Origin: Isohypsibius dastychi
Lineage: Eukaryota > Tardigrada > Eutardigrada > Parachela > Isohypsibiidae
Length of the DNA stretch: 15,526 nt
Reading direction: 5' to 3'
Assembly (NCBI GenBank): GCA_034696485.1
Contig: JAQIWT010000756.1
Location: 1 to 15,526, forward strand
A program made the translations under genes and the position numbers. The first letter of the stretch is position 1, and every line of letters begins with the position of its first letter. Below, piece by piece: positions 1 through 9,400 of the stretch. A model generated the notes under the pieces. The model searched no databases and was not told where the DNA came from. It worked only from the letters and a program-made list of their open reading frames with translations.

Positions 1-184
1 AACCAATAAGACCAGGCAGAGCCGAAAAGGCTCTGGTTAGTCACAATCGGTCAAAAGATCACTCAGTTACTGAAGAGCTAGAGCAGGAAGGTGGGTGCAC
101 ACAAGTCCTTCACACGCTCCTATTTCTACTTCTGATTAATAATTGAACGCTTTTCATAATCCACAGTTCTAGGTAGACTCACTT

Positions 185-190
185 TTTATT
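185..190 (-). terminator. poly(A) signal of the peptide-precursor gene
   Basis: AATAAA on the minus strand (TTTATT on plus), about 64 nt downstream of the TGA at 254-256. It fits the 3' end of the gene at 254-999. Confidence 0.55.
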
Positions 191-253
191 ACCGGATACC
201 AGAACTGAGAGAATGTAGGAGCGACTCAAAATGCGAAATACACAGCATTGTTA

Positions 254-999
254 TCAGTTAGCGTTAGCAAGTACATGAGCTCCAGCAAGTGCGTTAGCCA
301 TAATCTTCAGGCATTTCCGGTTGTCTTCTGCTGGTCTTCGCCATCCTAACCCAGCGCAGTATGTCCAGAGGTTTCCTTGGCTTTTACGTTTTATCATGTA
401 AGCCGGTGTCAGTTGTTTCAGCTGGCCTGAAAAACGTGGGTTTCTATACATTACAGTATAGTATATTTTGAAGCATTTAATTTGGATGTTACGCTGGTAC
501 ACATGATCATTTTACTTTTTCTGGTGGGTGTTCCACACCGATGCTTTTACAAACTTCGGAATATTATGAATTTAACAGACGAACGCCGCGATATCTGGTC
601 GCGATGATAGACTTTCAGAAATATTTTACTAGGAAGTCCAGACTCATTCAAGAGTACGGACAGTCCAAGTAAACCAGTAAGAAATATCACGAATTGGATC
701 AAACGTTCAAGAAGAGAATAAGGGATCCAAAATGCCAGTCATTATTATTACTGTTTTAATTTTGAATTACCAAAATGAGTGGAATGGATCATACCTCGTG
801 GCGACTTGTTCATTTTCCTCATCAGCAGTCGTACTCGCTGTTGAGCTGAAAGATAGTGACGATTTGGCGCGATGCCGGTCGAATAAACCCGGAATGCTGG
901 CGCATTAAATAATTTCGGATCCCGAATGCTGAAAGCTGTTCCAGAGTTGACCAGAAAGAGCTGAATGATAACGGGTGCCACAAGTAATGCGGCCCACAT
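254..999 (-). CDS. Putative secreted peptide precursor, unrecognised
   Basis: Two exons, 999-795 and 426-254, joined over a 368-nt intron (donor GGTATGA, acceptor TTTTTCAG); the spliced frame gives 125 aa. The start is the ATG at 999, because the codon that could extend the frame upstream is only a TTG. Residues 1-24 form a hydrophobic signal peptide (LLVAPVIIQLFLV core, likely cut near SGTAFS). The mature part is basic and has a dibasic KR-K site at about 81-83. This would release a C-terminal piece with only two cysteines, C92 and C107, separated by AGLGWRRPAEDNRK, hence one disulfide loop. The end is Ala/Asn-rich (LAGAHVLANAN). Length, signal peptide, basic cleavage sites and a single loop suit a neuropeptide or peptide-hormone precursor, but I match it to no known family. 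It is transcribed away from the E-NTPDase gene. The gene model is fairly well supported; the function is inference. Confidence 0.6.
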
Positions 1000-2184
1000 A
1001 TTCGATATTTCAATCAGTTTCACGTGCAAAAAGGAATGCGAAAACGAACAAATTCGGAACAGACCGAAGACTAGAATATCGGTGACCTTTGCTGATAAGC
1101 ATCAATCATCCAAACAAGGCGCACAATTCCTCACAACTATTTCCGTTCATGAACCTGATGTCGCAAACATGTTTTGCGTAGGTGTGTGATCTGTAAACTA
1201 TCGTCCTGTCTTCAACATCGTTGGAGTCGTGCGTCCCGGATCATTTCTCAGTTATCCGCTCAGCACCCAAGTAAAAACAATGCATGGCGTGGTCATCCTC
1301 AGGATGAACTTTATAGGTCATAACCTATTGACGTATGAGCTATTACGCGCGGCATTCTGAGGTGAGTCGCTCACTAATGAGCGGGAATAGGTGTCTTTTC
1401 TCGTTCCTGTTTCTCGCAGTTCCTGTAATTTGCGAGACACCTTTATAATCAGGAACGATTGCCTTGTTCTGTAATCGGTACTGATAAATGCTCTCTTCCT
1501 GGAAAAAACTGACAAAAGAAATGAAAAACTCGCCTCGAGAGTTTAGTTTTTGTGCCGGGATCATGTTCGCGGCTTCCGGTGTAAATGTCCTGTGAAAAAA
1601 TGTGTCAGATTTGTGCGCACTCTTCGATGATGAGGATTAATCGCATAAGCTGAAAGATGAAATTGTGGGCTTGTCCGCTACAGCCTTGCAGCGGAGCTTA
1701 AAACAGATCAGTTTTCGGGACCAGTAGGCGTAACGGGGTAAAATGTTATAGCAGGATTAGAAGAAGCACTGCAGTCAACTAACGGTGCTCACACATTTGT
1801 CAAGTAAATTGAAGAAGGGCAGCCAGCATTCATGATCCCAATGCAGATGAACAACCACATCCCAACCCAGTTATTGTGCAGCAGACGGGTCTTTTCGCTG
1901 TGCAGAAATACAAAAAGGTCACTTATCCATTACTTTGTAGTCATTTCCAGCCGTAGAAGTAGCAGTAGGAGTAGAAGTTGTATACCCACCCTATAATGAG
2001 TGATACTGTAACTACTTACTGCTGCCAGCCGAATTGGTACAGTAGCCAACTCGCCTCGTCTGGCTGGTAATAGCCTTTCCGGTAGATCCCAAAAGAAAGA
2101 CAGTTGCAGTTTGCAGAGCAGAGGCACTACTCCCTCTTGCTTCCATTTCTCTTCGAAAACTTCTGTCGCTCATGGCCATGCGAA
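1000..2184. other. Intergenic region between divergent genes
   Basis: About 1.2 kb between the start of the peptide-precursor gene (-) and the reading frame of the E-NTPDase (+). It should hold both promoters, but I recognise no clear TATA box or motif. A GTA/GAA-rich imperfect trinucleotide run lies at about 1951-1980. Short open frames here have no protein character I can support, apart from the weak candidate at 1830-2179. Confidence 0.5.
1830..2179 (-). CDS. Weak candidate: small two-exon gene
   Basis: An ATG at 2179 opens a frame of 53 codons to a consensus donor (GTAAGT at 2019). A pyrimidine-rich acceptor (TTTCTGCACAG, ending at 1898) could continue it from 1897 to a TGA at 1830-1832, giving 75 aa. 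The end is cysteine-rich (VCCTITGLGCGCSS). No family is recognised, no signal peptide is visible, and the other two frames of the first exon are also open, so the call rests mainly on the splice sites. It would be transcribed head-to-head with the E-NTPDase gene. Confidence 0.18.
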
Positions 2185-2321
2185 AGTGAGAATTCAAATG
2201 TCAGTTCCATCGTTCAACACATGAATGGATTGTAACCGAAAAGTTTGATCGTTTTGTCCGCGCGAATGATGAGGGAGCACAGCTATCGAGGTTCAACAGC
2301 AATATAACCGCAGCGTCTTCC

Positions 2322-5020
2322 ATGAAGTCCAAGTCCGGTGGAGAAATCCAGGAGGAAGGTGAAAAAAGCCTCCTGCAGAAAAACGGAGCTACCTGTGATG
2401 ACGAGCACGATGCTGAATGGTGAGTGTTTGCACAAACCTTGTCAGGCATTGTTTACCGAGAGATTTTCGAATTCGAAGTTTTGTTTGTTTTTGCATGATT
2501 TGACGTTCTGTTTATCGCATTTGCAGGACTGTGTCGTACAACAGAAACGGTGATTTATTCGCGGTGGAGGAAGGAGCGAGAAAAACATCGTCGAATGATT
2601 CCACCGTTCGATCTTTTCGGACTTCAGCTGTGGAAGATCTGCAAGTTGACGATGCAGAATTCGGTTAGCAGGATTATAACGAGCTCATTACCTCATACGC
2701 TAATTGTTTGTTTATTTTTCCACAGTTGAGCCGCGATCGGATTTTGTCACGAAAATCAACCGGAAGATGTTTATTCTGATTGTTGCTGGCGTTATTATTG
2801 GAGTTGCTGCTGTTGTTTGTGTTGTGGTATTTTATTTGCGGTCGACGTATATCCCTTCAAACCATATCATCGTTGTCGATGCTGGCTCGTCTCATACAAA
2901 AATTAATGTCTTTCATTATCGCGGTGACAAAGTCAATGGAACTGGGATGGTCGAACAAATATTCTTCACTCATTGCAATGGTATGGTTTTTTGTTCTGTC
3001 ATTTTGGTTTTCTTCACATTTTTTATAATTACAGGCTCCCTGGCGAGTTTCAAAGGAAATTACTCGGCATTGAAAGAGGCATGGACGCCATGTCTGGAGC
3101 TTTCGAAAGAGAAAATCCCAGCAGAACGATGGCCAAAAACGGAAGTGTACGTCGGAGCCACTGCTGGAATTAGACAACTCGAGTATGTGTTCAGACGTTT
3201 GTCATTATTATCTCAAGTCTTAGTGAGATGGCGAAATCGTTAAACGAATTGTCATGAATTCAGTATATTATTTTAAATGTAAAGTCCCAGGTACAATACA
3301 AACAAAATCATTATAAATTATAAGTTAATTAATCATAAATCTGTTATTACTTCATTTAAGAGTGGGATGCAGCGAGACTCTTTTTTCAGGAGAGCCATTT
3401 CTGGGAGTTCTGAAGTTTTATTGGATGAAGTCAGGATGTTGCTCAACGAAACTTATAACCTGCCAAACCAGACTTACGTCATGATAATCAATGGAGAAGA
3501 AGAAGGAGCACTTGCGTGGACCACAGTGAACTTTGTGACAAATCGGCTGACGCCGCAGAATGCAACGAATAATTATGCTTATCGTAATCGGACTTTCGGC
3601 TCTTTGGATCTCGGCGGCGGGTCTACTCAGATTGCATTTGCAACCGAAGATATTTCCGGTAGCAATATCGAGCTGACTTTCTTCGGCAAGCGTTATCATT
3701 TGCACAGCAGGAGCTTCAAATGCCGTGGAAAGGGTGAAGCTCTGCGGATTCTCAAAGCTCAGCTTGTTGTTGAATTTATGGAGCAGAATAGTAAAGGAAC
3801 GCTGAATCTTCCTTGTTTTCCACTGGGTTCCTACACGACTGAAACGGACGCCAGTTTGTTTGCATCGGATTGCACAGCCCATTTGAAGAAAAAGATAAAA
3901 GCACCTCGCCAAAGTTATGCGTTCTACGGAACCGGAAATACAACAGAATGTCGAAAGCGAGTCAAGATGTTATTTGGGACAGATGATTGTCCTTTGAATG
4001 ACAGAGATTGTTCTTTTGCAAGTCACTCGAAAGTGAATGCTAGCGGGCCGTTCATGGTAAGAAGCAGCATCTCCTTATCTTTTAGCAAAGAAATCAACCG
4101 GCGTTTGTACAGGGATTTGCTGGATTATATTTTGTTATGGATTTTTTCAATTTGACGAAAGAAGAATCTGGTGTCTCGGTGAAACTGAGTCAGTTTCGTG
4201 ACGTCTATCGCCGGCAGTGCGAAACTCCCTGGATCAAGGTATGGTTCTTGTGGAAAGTAGTCTGACAGTTCATCAAAGTTTTCATTTTAGATTCAAGACA
4301 GCACAAATCCGTTTATAAAAGGCTATTGCTTCGATGGTGTTTACGTCGATTTGCTTTTGACGGATATTTATGGATTTGGGGAAGATGCGTTCGAGAAGAT
4401 TGAATTTAGGAAAGCGGTGAGTGAATTATTCTGGGTTAATAAAATAAGTCAAACTGTAATGACCTTGTGTGAATTTTGATCGGTACAGCCTTTAAATTCA
4501 TGATATGCGAGAATTTAAAGCGACTGCTGTCGGTTATTCTATCCATGATTTGTTTCTCTCTTTCTGTTTGCTGTGAGCTTCGTAAAAACATCGATTTAGG
4601 TTGTCATTTAAAATGTTCATAAATCCAGCTCATTTTCTGAGAAAATTATTCTGGTCACTTGTGTTCGTCTGAGAATTAGCTGATTGATTTTCTGGTCTCA
4701 GCTCAGCTGAGCCCTACCCCATCCTTCCGATAGTGTTCGAATGCAGTTTGTCATCCCTTTGATTGATTTCCTGACTGAATACCCTGCCTCCCCCGGATGA
4801 CGATTGATTTTGTGTTTTCCAGATTGATGGTGTGCAGACCGGATGGGCTGTCGGCCTGGCACTGAATTCGACGAATGCAATTGTGCCGGAAGTGGAAGTC
4901 GAAATGATGAGCAGAGCGTTTTTTCTCATTTTTCTAGTCATATTTGCGGTCTTTTTGGTCTTGGCTATATCCTTTTTGTGCAGAGGAGTTCGCCGATCAT
5001 GCCGTGATAGCAGTATTTAG
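2322..5020 (+). CDS. Ecto-nucleoside triphosphate diphosphohydrolase (CD39/GDA1 family)
   Basis: Eight exons: 2322-2419, 2527-2663, 2726-2980, 3035-3182, 3390-4056, 4113-4238, 4291-4416, 4823-5020, encoding 584 aa. The family hydrolyses extracellular or luminal NTPs and NDPs to NMPs with Ca/Mg and ends purinergic signals. All five apyrase conserved regions are present: ACR1 VVDAGSSHT (128-136), ACR2 GATAGIR (204-210), ACR3 INGEEEG (246-252), ACR4 LDLGGGSTQ (285-293) and ACR5 GWAVGLALN (526-534). Two membrane segments (about 94-116 and 551-571) frame the catalytic part, as in cell-surface NTPDases 1-3/8 and Golgi NTPDases 4/7. Odd points: a hydrophilic N-terminal tail of about 93 residues before the first anchor, and three short upstream ATG frames before 2322. 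The frame is open back to 2185 without an ATG, so an unseen upstream coding exon is possible. The subfamily cannot be settled by eye. Confidence 0.93.
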
Positions 5021-5162
5021 CAGAAAATCGAACTTCATTGCATCTTTTGTTTCTGATTGTTTTGAAATTTCAAAGTTTTCACATGGTGTCTTAGTTCTTG
5101 TTTTTACTTCTGGAATCTCGCCAAACCCTTGTCATCATAAGTTATTTGTAGTGTCATGCTTG

Positions 5163-5168
5163 TTTATT
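5163..5168 (-). terminator. poly(A) signal of the Ly6-like gene
   Basis: AATAAA on the minus strand, 42 nt downstream of the TAA at 5210-5212. It lies inside the probable 3' UTR of the convergent E-NTPDase gene. Confidence 0.6.
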
Positions 5169-5190
5169 ACGTGATTTGTAGCTGAGATTA

Positions 5191-5196
5191 ATTAAA
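5191..5196 (+). terminator. Probable poly(A) signal of the E-NTPDase gene
   Basis: ATTAAA, the commonest variant signal, about 170 nt after the E-NTPDase stop. Cleavage just downstream would place the transcript end across the last codons of the convergent Ly6-like gene. Confidence 0.4.
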
Positions 5197-5209
5197 GCGT
5201 GCTATTAGT

Positions 5210-6112
5210 TTATAAAGCCATAAAAACGAGCATTACGGCTAAGGATGCAGTAACCCAGATATGATATGAGCAAATATTAGTTGAAGAGATGGAACGCAGA
5301 CTTCGAAGTTGAGGAGGCGCCCAGGAGCAGTTTCCAACATCGCCAGTTTCAATTGAATTCATTTGCTCAGCCAGTTGGACATTTAGGTGATCTACGTTGA
5401 AGAGTTCTTGATGGTCTGTTGGATCGCATACGTCAAAACACATGCATCTAAAACATGACCTTTGAAGCTAGCCGAATTTCGAGAGAATAATAAGAAACTC
5501 ACTTTGATGCTTGTCCGTTCACAGTGTAGCGTTGAGACCCGGCTACTTGTAATGAATAGTCTCGGATGAACAAACAAGGATTGAACGCGGCTTCCGGAGG
5601 CTGGCAGTCCCGCCGGAGCGATAAAAAGTCTAGAGGGGAAGAGAAAACACATGCTGCCGTTCCATTGTAAAGAATCTAATTGGTAAGCAGACTACCAGCC
5701 GTGGTAACATTCTTAGAGTCCCCAAAACGTTTCCATTAATCGGGATTCACGTCTGCAGTACTGGCAGTTACCTGGATTTCCATTGATGACCAGGTTGATA
5801 CACTTGTTTTCAGGAGCTTTGCAGTCCACTGCTCGTGTGATACGGTCGGTCCAACAACTAACATTTTCGTTCAGTGAATCAGGTCGCAAACAGGTGTAGC
5901 AAATGTTGGAAGCCATGGAGAGGTCATCATAGGCGAATCCGTCTACAGCACAATCAAGTTGTTTAGCATGCTATGAAGTGACCACAATGTCTTGTGGGAT
6001 GGATCGATTAGATTTTGAATTTCAAAGGTCACTTACAAACGCGATGAAGAACAAGCAGTATCACAGAAACGCAGACGACATTTGCTTTAGCCAAGTGAGC
6101 TAAGTTCTTCAT
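5210..6112 (-). CDS. Ly6/quiver-like, probably GPI-anchored surface protein
   Basis: Four exons: 6112-6037, 5942-5772, 5629-5503, 5459-5210, giving 207 aa in one frame. Residues 1-25 are a signal peptide with a VVCVSVILLVL core. The mature chain begins near YGFAYDDLS and shows the Ly6/uPAR-type opening CYTC, then spaced cysteines (SCW, DCK, NKC), the LRRDC step typical of quiver/sleepless-type proteins, NPC, and a CFRCMCFDVC cluster. The last 20 residues are hydrophobic (VTASLAVMLVFMAL) and end without a basic tail, as expected for a GPI-anchor signal. Family members modulate ion channels and nicotinic receptors in insects; that role is not shown here. Intron 2 was chosen with the acceptor at 5630, after a strong pyrimidine tract, because it restores LSLRRDC; without that splice the frame stops at 5713. 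Intron 3 is only 43 nt. Confidence 0.75.
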
Positions 6113-6129
6113 GATTTCTGGTACGAATT

Positions 6130-6146
6130 CTGAAAAACAGATAAAG
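6130..6146 (-). promoter_or_regulatory. 3' splice acceptor just upstream of the Ly6-like start codon
   Basis: TATCTGTTTTTCAG directly precedes a 17-nt leader and the ATG at 6112. This is a textbook acceptor with no matching donor nearby. It means either a 5' UTR intron or a trans-splice site; sequence alone cannot decide. Confidence 0.5.
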
Positions 6147-6250
6147 AAAGTTTTCGCACTGAAATATTATTATGAGCTGTATCGTTTTTACGGGAAAATT
6201 ATGGATTGAGTCATTTTCGTTCTTTTTTGCTGAGATAACGAGTTATTACT

Positions 6251-6256
6251 TTTATT
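6251..6256 (-). terminator. poly(A) signal of the astacin-like/mucin gene
   Basis: AATAAA on the minus strand, about 235 nt after the stop at 6491-6493 and upstream of the Ly6-like gene on the same strand. Confidence 0.5.
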
Positions 6257-6490
6257 GTTCAGAGTTCGAGTGGTTGCGAGTGAAACTTGCATATGCATGC
6301 GGAAAAATGTGTGAAGAACAATAGGAGCTTCGAGTACCGTAACACTCAAATCTAAAGGATGTTCATAGGGGATGGCGGCGTATTCTTCACACCTCGAGAT
6401 GCAAGCAAAATAAAGCTCGGCATCTGGTGACCTGAGATGTAGTACCACAGTCTGGAGAATTCAGCCGGATAACCGCTCTTTCCGAAATTT

Positions 6491-9400
6491 TCACCAATGA
6501 ATCTCCGGTGGTGGGGGCGGAGGTTCTTCCCCAGTTGGCGATGTAGTACTTTTGGTTGTGATAGTTGAGGAATGCCGAGTTGGTGCTGGTGGTATAATAG
6601 TTACACTTTCCGTGGTGGTTTTTGTTGTACTCGCCTCGGTGGTTGTGGGTGCCGATCTTGACGTGGTCACAGTACTTTCACTTGTTGGATGGGTCGATGA
6701 GGGAGCAGCTGACGCTTTTGTCGAGGAACCAGTCGTGCTGCTGCTTGTGTCCGGTTTTGCGGGAATTTCGGGTTTTGTAGCTGGTGGCGAAGATGTTGCC
6801 TTTGTGGAGCCCAGCGAGTCGTCGTATGGCGTATCGTAAGTGATGTCGTCCAACGGATTGTGCGATGTTGTGGGACTTGCTGCTGTCTGCGCCGAAGTCT
6901 GAACACTGGGATTAGGTGACGAGGTTACACTTTCGCCTGACGATGGTTCATCTTTACCCGACTCCGGCGTACTGCTGACTCCAAGTTGATCGGCAAAATG
7001 GTTCAGAACTTCCTGCATATGGAGAAAGGCTGCACTGTGTGTAGTTGTTTGACCCTTAACAGTTGTCGGTTTGGACCCAGAAGCAGGCGGTTTGGTGTGA
7101 CTCTGAAGTTGTTCCATGAACTGGTTTAGCTGTTGTTCTATATTCGAAAGCATTTCGGATTTACTCGTGGAAGTTTTGCTTGAGGTGCTTGTTGATTCGG
7201 ATGATGGTTGAGTTGTAGTGGCCGGAGGGGTCGTGGTGGTCGGAGTTGTTGTAGTCGTTGGGCTTGTGGTAGATTGTGACGTCGAAGGAGAAGTCGGGGC
7301 ACTCGATGCAGGAGTGGTTTTCGACGTTTGGGATTCTGGAGATGAAGGAGCAGGTGTAGTTGTTGGGGGGACGGTGGATGAGTGAGTGGTTGGACTACTT
7401 GTTGTGGGTGTGGAAGACGGACTGCTTTGTGGAGCTGTTGTCGCAAGGGTCGTAGCTGTAGTGGTCGGAGGTTTCGGTTTCGGTTGATCAAAATCAGAAT
7501 CAACTTTACTTGATGGAGTGGCTGCCTTAACTGTCGTCGGGGTGCTAGTTGACGACGTGGTGGTAGGTGTGGAAACAGAACTGATTGTGGTTTCTGCTAG
7601 AGTTGTATCGGTAGAGGGATCTTTTGATGCGACTGAAGATGTCATTTCTGTGGTTGTGTCCGGATATTCTTCACCGGAATCTGAGATAACTACCGGGGTT
7701 GTTTGTGGTTCATCAGTTGGTGATTCGGGATCTAAAGGTGCTGGCGGAAGACCTGGGCGGATCGTCGGCGCAGTTGTGTCGGATCCGGTTGGAGGTGGAG
7801 TGTTTCCCGGACCTGTTGAGCTGACCGATGAAGAGCTACTTGAAGTGCTCGTAGACAGCTGATTCAGCAGTTGTTGCGCGAGTTGTGCGAGTTGATCCTG
7901 AATTTGCGCAAATGAGTTTGCTGGCTTCGCTGTCGTACTAGCCTTTGTTGTTGTTTCGCCCAGTGGGCTAGCTGATGGACAAGTGGTTGACGAAATGGTC
8001 ACAGAAGTGCTAGATGGCGTTGATGTTGTTGGACCACTTGTCCCCAGTGATGATGGGACCGTGAAGCAGACGCTCTCTCCGTTGACTCCAGAAAACAATG
8101 TCGTGCCAATGGTGACTTGATTCGTCGCGGGTGCAGGTGACAACAGTGCAAGCTTTTCCTCGCATTTCGCTAAATAACATGAAAGTCAATTGGACAGGGT
8201 TGAAACATGATAGCCATCCAATTTACGTAGAGCACACGGTGTGGGGCATGAGTACATGTCGCGAATGATCTTGCAGTCGTATTCACTCAATTGGTCAAAC
8301 CTTGGGATGTCTTTTATTGCTAGATTGTTGGCCACGAAGGACTTTCCTCCAGCAACGGAATAGTCGGCTGCGTCGTTGTGAGTGATCGAACAGTAGTCAT
8401 AGGGGTAGTTGACGCTGACCTTATTGGCCGGGTATTTGTCGTAGGCAAATTTCCAAGCTGAAACAGAGATAACGGTAAGAAGCCTGCTGCTTGTTTGTAC
8501 TGCCCATTCAGCGGCTCACCTGGTTGAACTTGGTCGTAATTGATTGTTATGCTGTTGTCTCGATCAGGCCGATTGTACTCGTTTCTTCTTCCCAAAATCA
8601 AAATGAAAAACTTCATCAAGATTCCCAACGTGCCGTCAAAACATCCGCCAGACCCAGGAGTCAGCACCATAGTTTGCTCGTTGCGAACATCAGAAACGTA
8701 AGGTCTGTAAGCACCCGGAAATGTCCGACATCCTTGTCCCGGATGTAACCTACAACACATGCTGTAGTTTGCATTCCCATGTTGTTGGACCTTTTTTGTG
8801 ATACCCGCTATCATCCTGAGGGGTGATGCGGATTTTGAAGAGGGAAGAATTCTTCGGGACCGCTGTAAACTTTATGCATCCGCCAAGATCCACCGTGACT
8901 TTTCGCATCGCCATTTCAATCATGGCTACCTGCGTAGTACCTGTTGACGCAAGCTGAACGCTCACTGATACACGTCGTATGTGTTTGAACGTTTCTTACT
9001 GTATCCAGCATCAATTACGTAGGGGACCTCATTATTTGGCCATTTAAGAAAATCAGGGTCGGCATTTGCGACACGTGTCGCCCGTATAGCGCTTATTCTG
9101 TCCGGTCGTGCCCGTTTGCCATCTGGACTACGACCTAGGCAAGTCGGACATCTTTCTGCGAACTCGCTGCCAGCATCTGCAACTGTGGCCGTGGTGGTGC
9201 AGGTGGTCGAAGAAGCCAATGTAGTATCCGGGGAAGAAGGAGTCGTCGGTTCAACCGTGGAGGAGGAGGTGGACGTGAAACAAACGGTCGTGGACTCAGC
9301 TGGCGCTGAAGGTATAGCCGTAACATTCTGCTCTTGGCGACCCAAAACCGCTGGGGGTGAGGAAGATGGCGGCGTTTGACTGGCACAATCCACTGAACAG

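Noticed and set aside
1-48. Short plus-strand frame ending at TAG near position 39, possibly the tail of an upstream gene
   Set aside because: Only about a dozen codons with no recognisable motif or poly(A) signal; it cannot be supported.
1318-1564. Minus-strand open frames of 65-73 codons
   Set aside because: Overlapping frames, no signal peptide or motif, and no convincing splice partners.
6552-7862. Valine-rich open frames on the plus strand (6552-6839, 7518-7862)
   Set aside because: They are the antisense of Thr/Ser/Pro codons of the mucin tail; the open frames follow from that composition.
8962-9393. A separate second astacin-like gene starting here
   Set aside because: No ATG and no signal peptide; splicing from 9462 to 9392 keeps frame and matches the intron phase at the end of unit B, so it is part of one gene.
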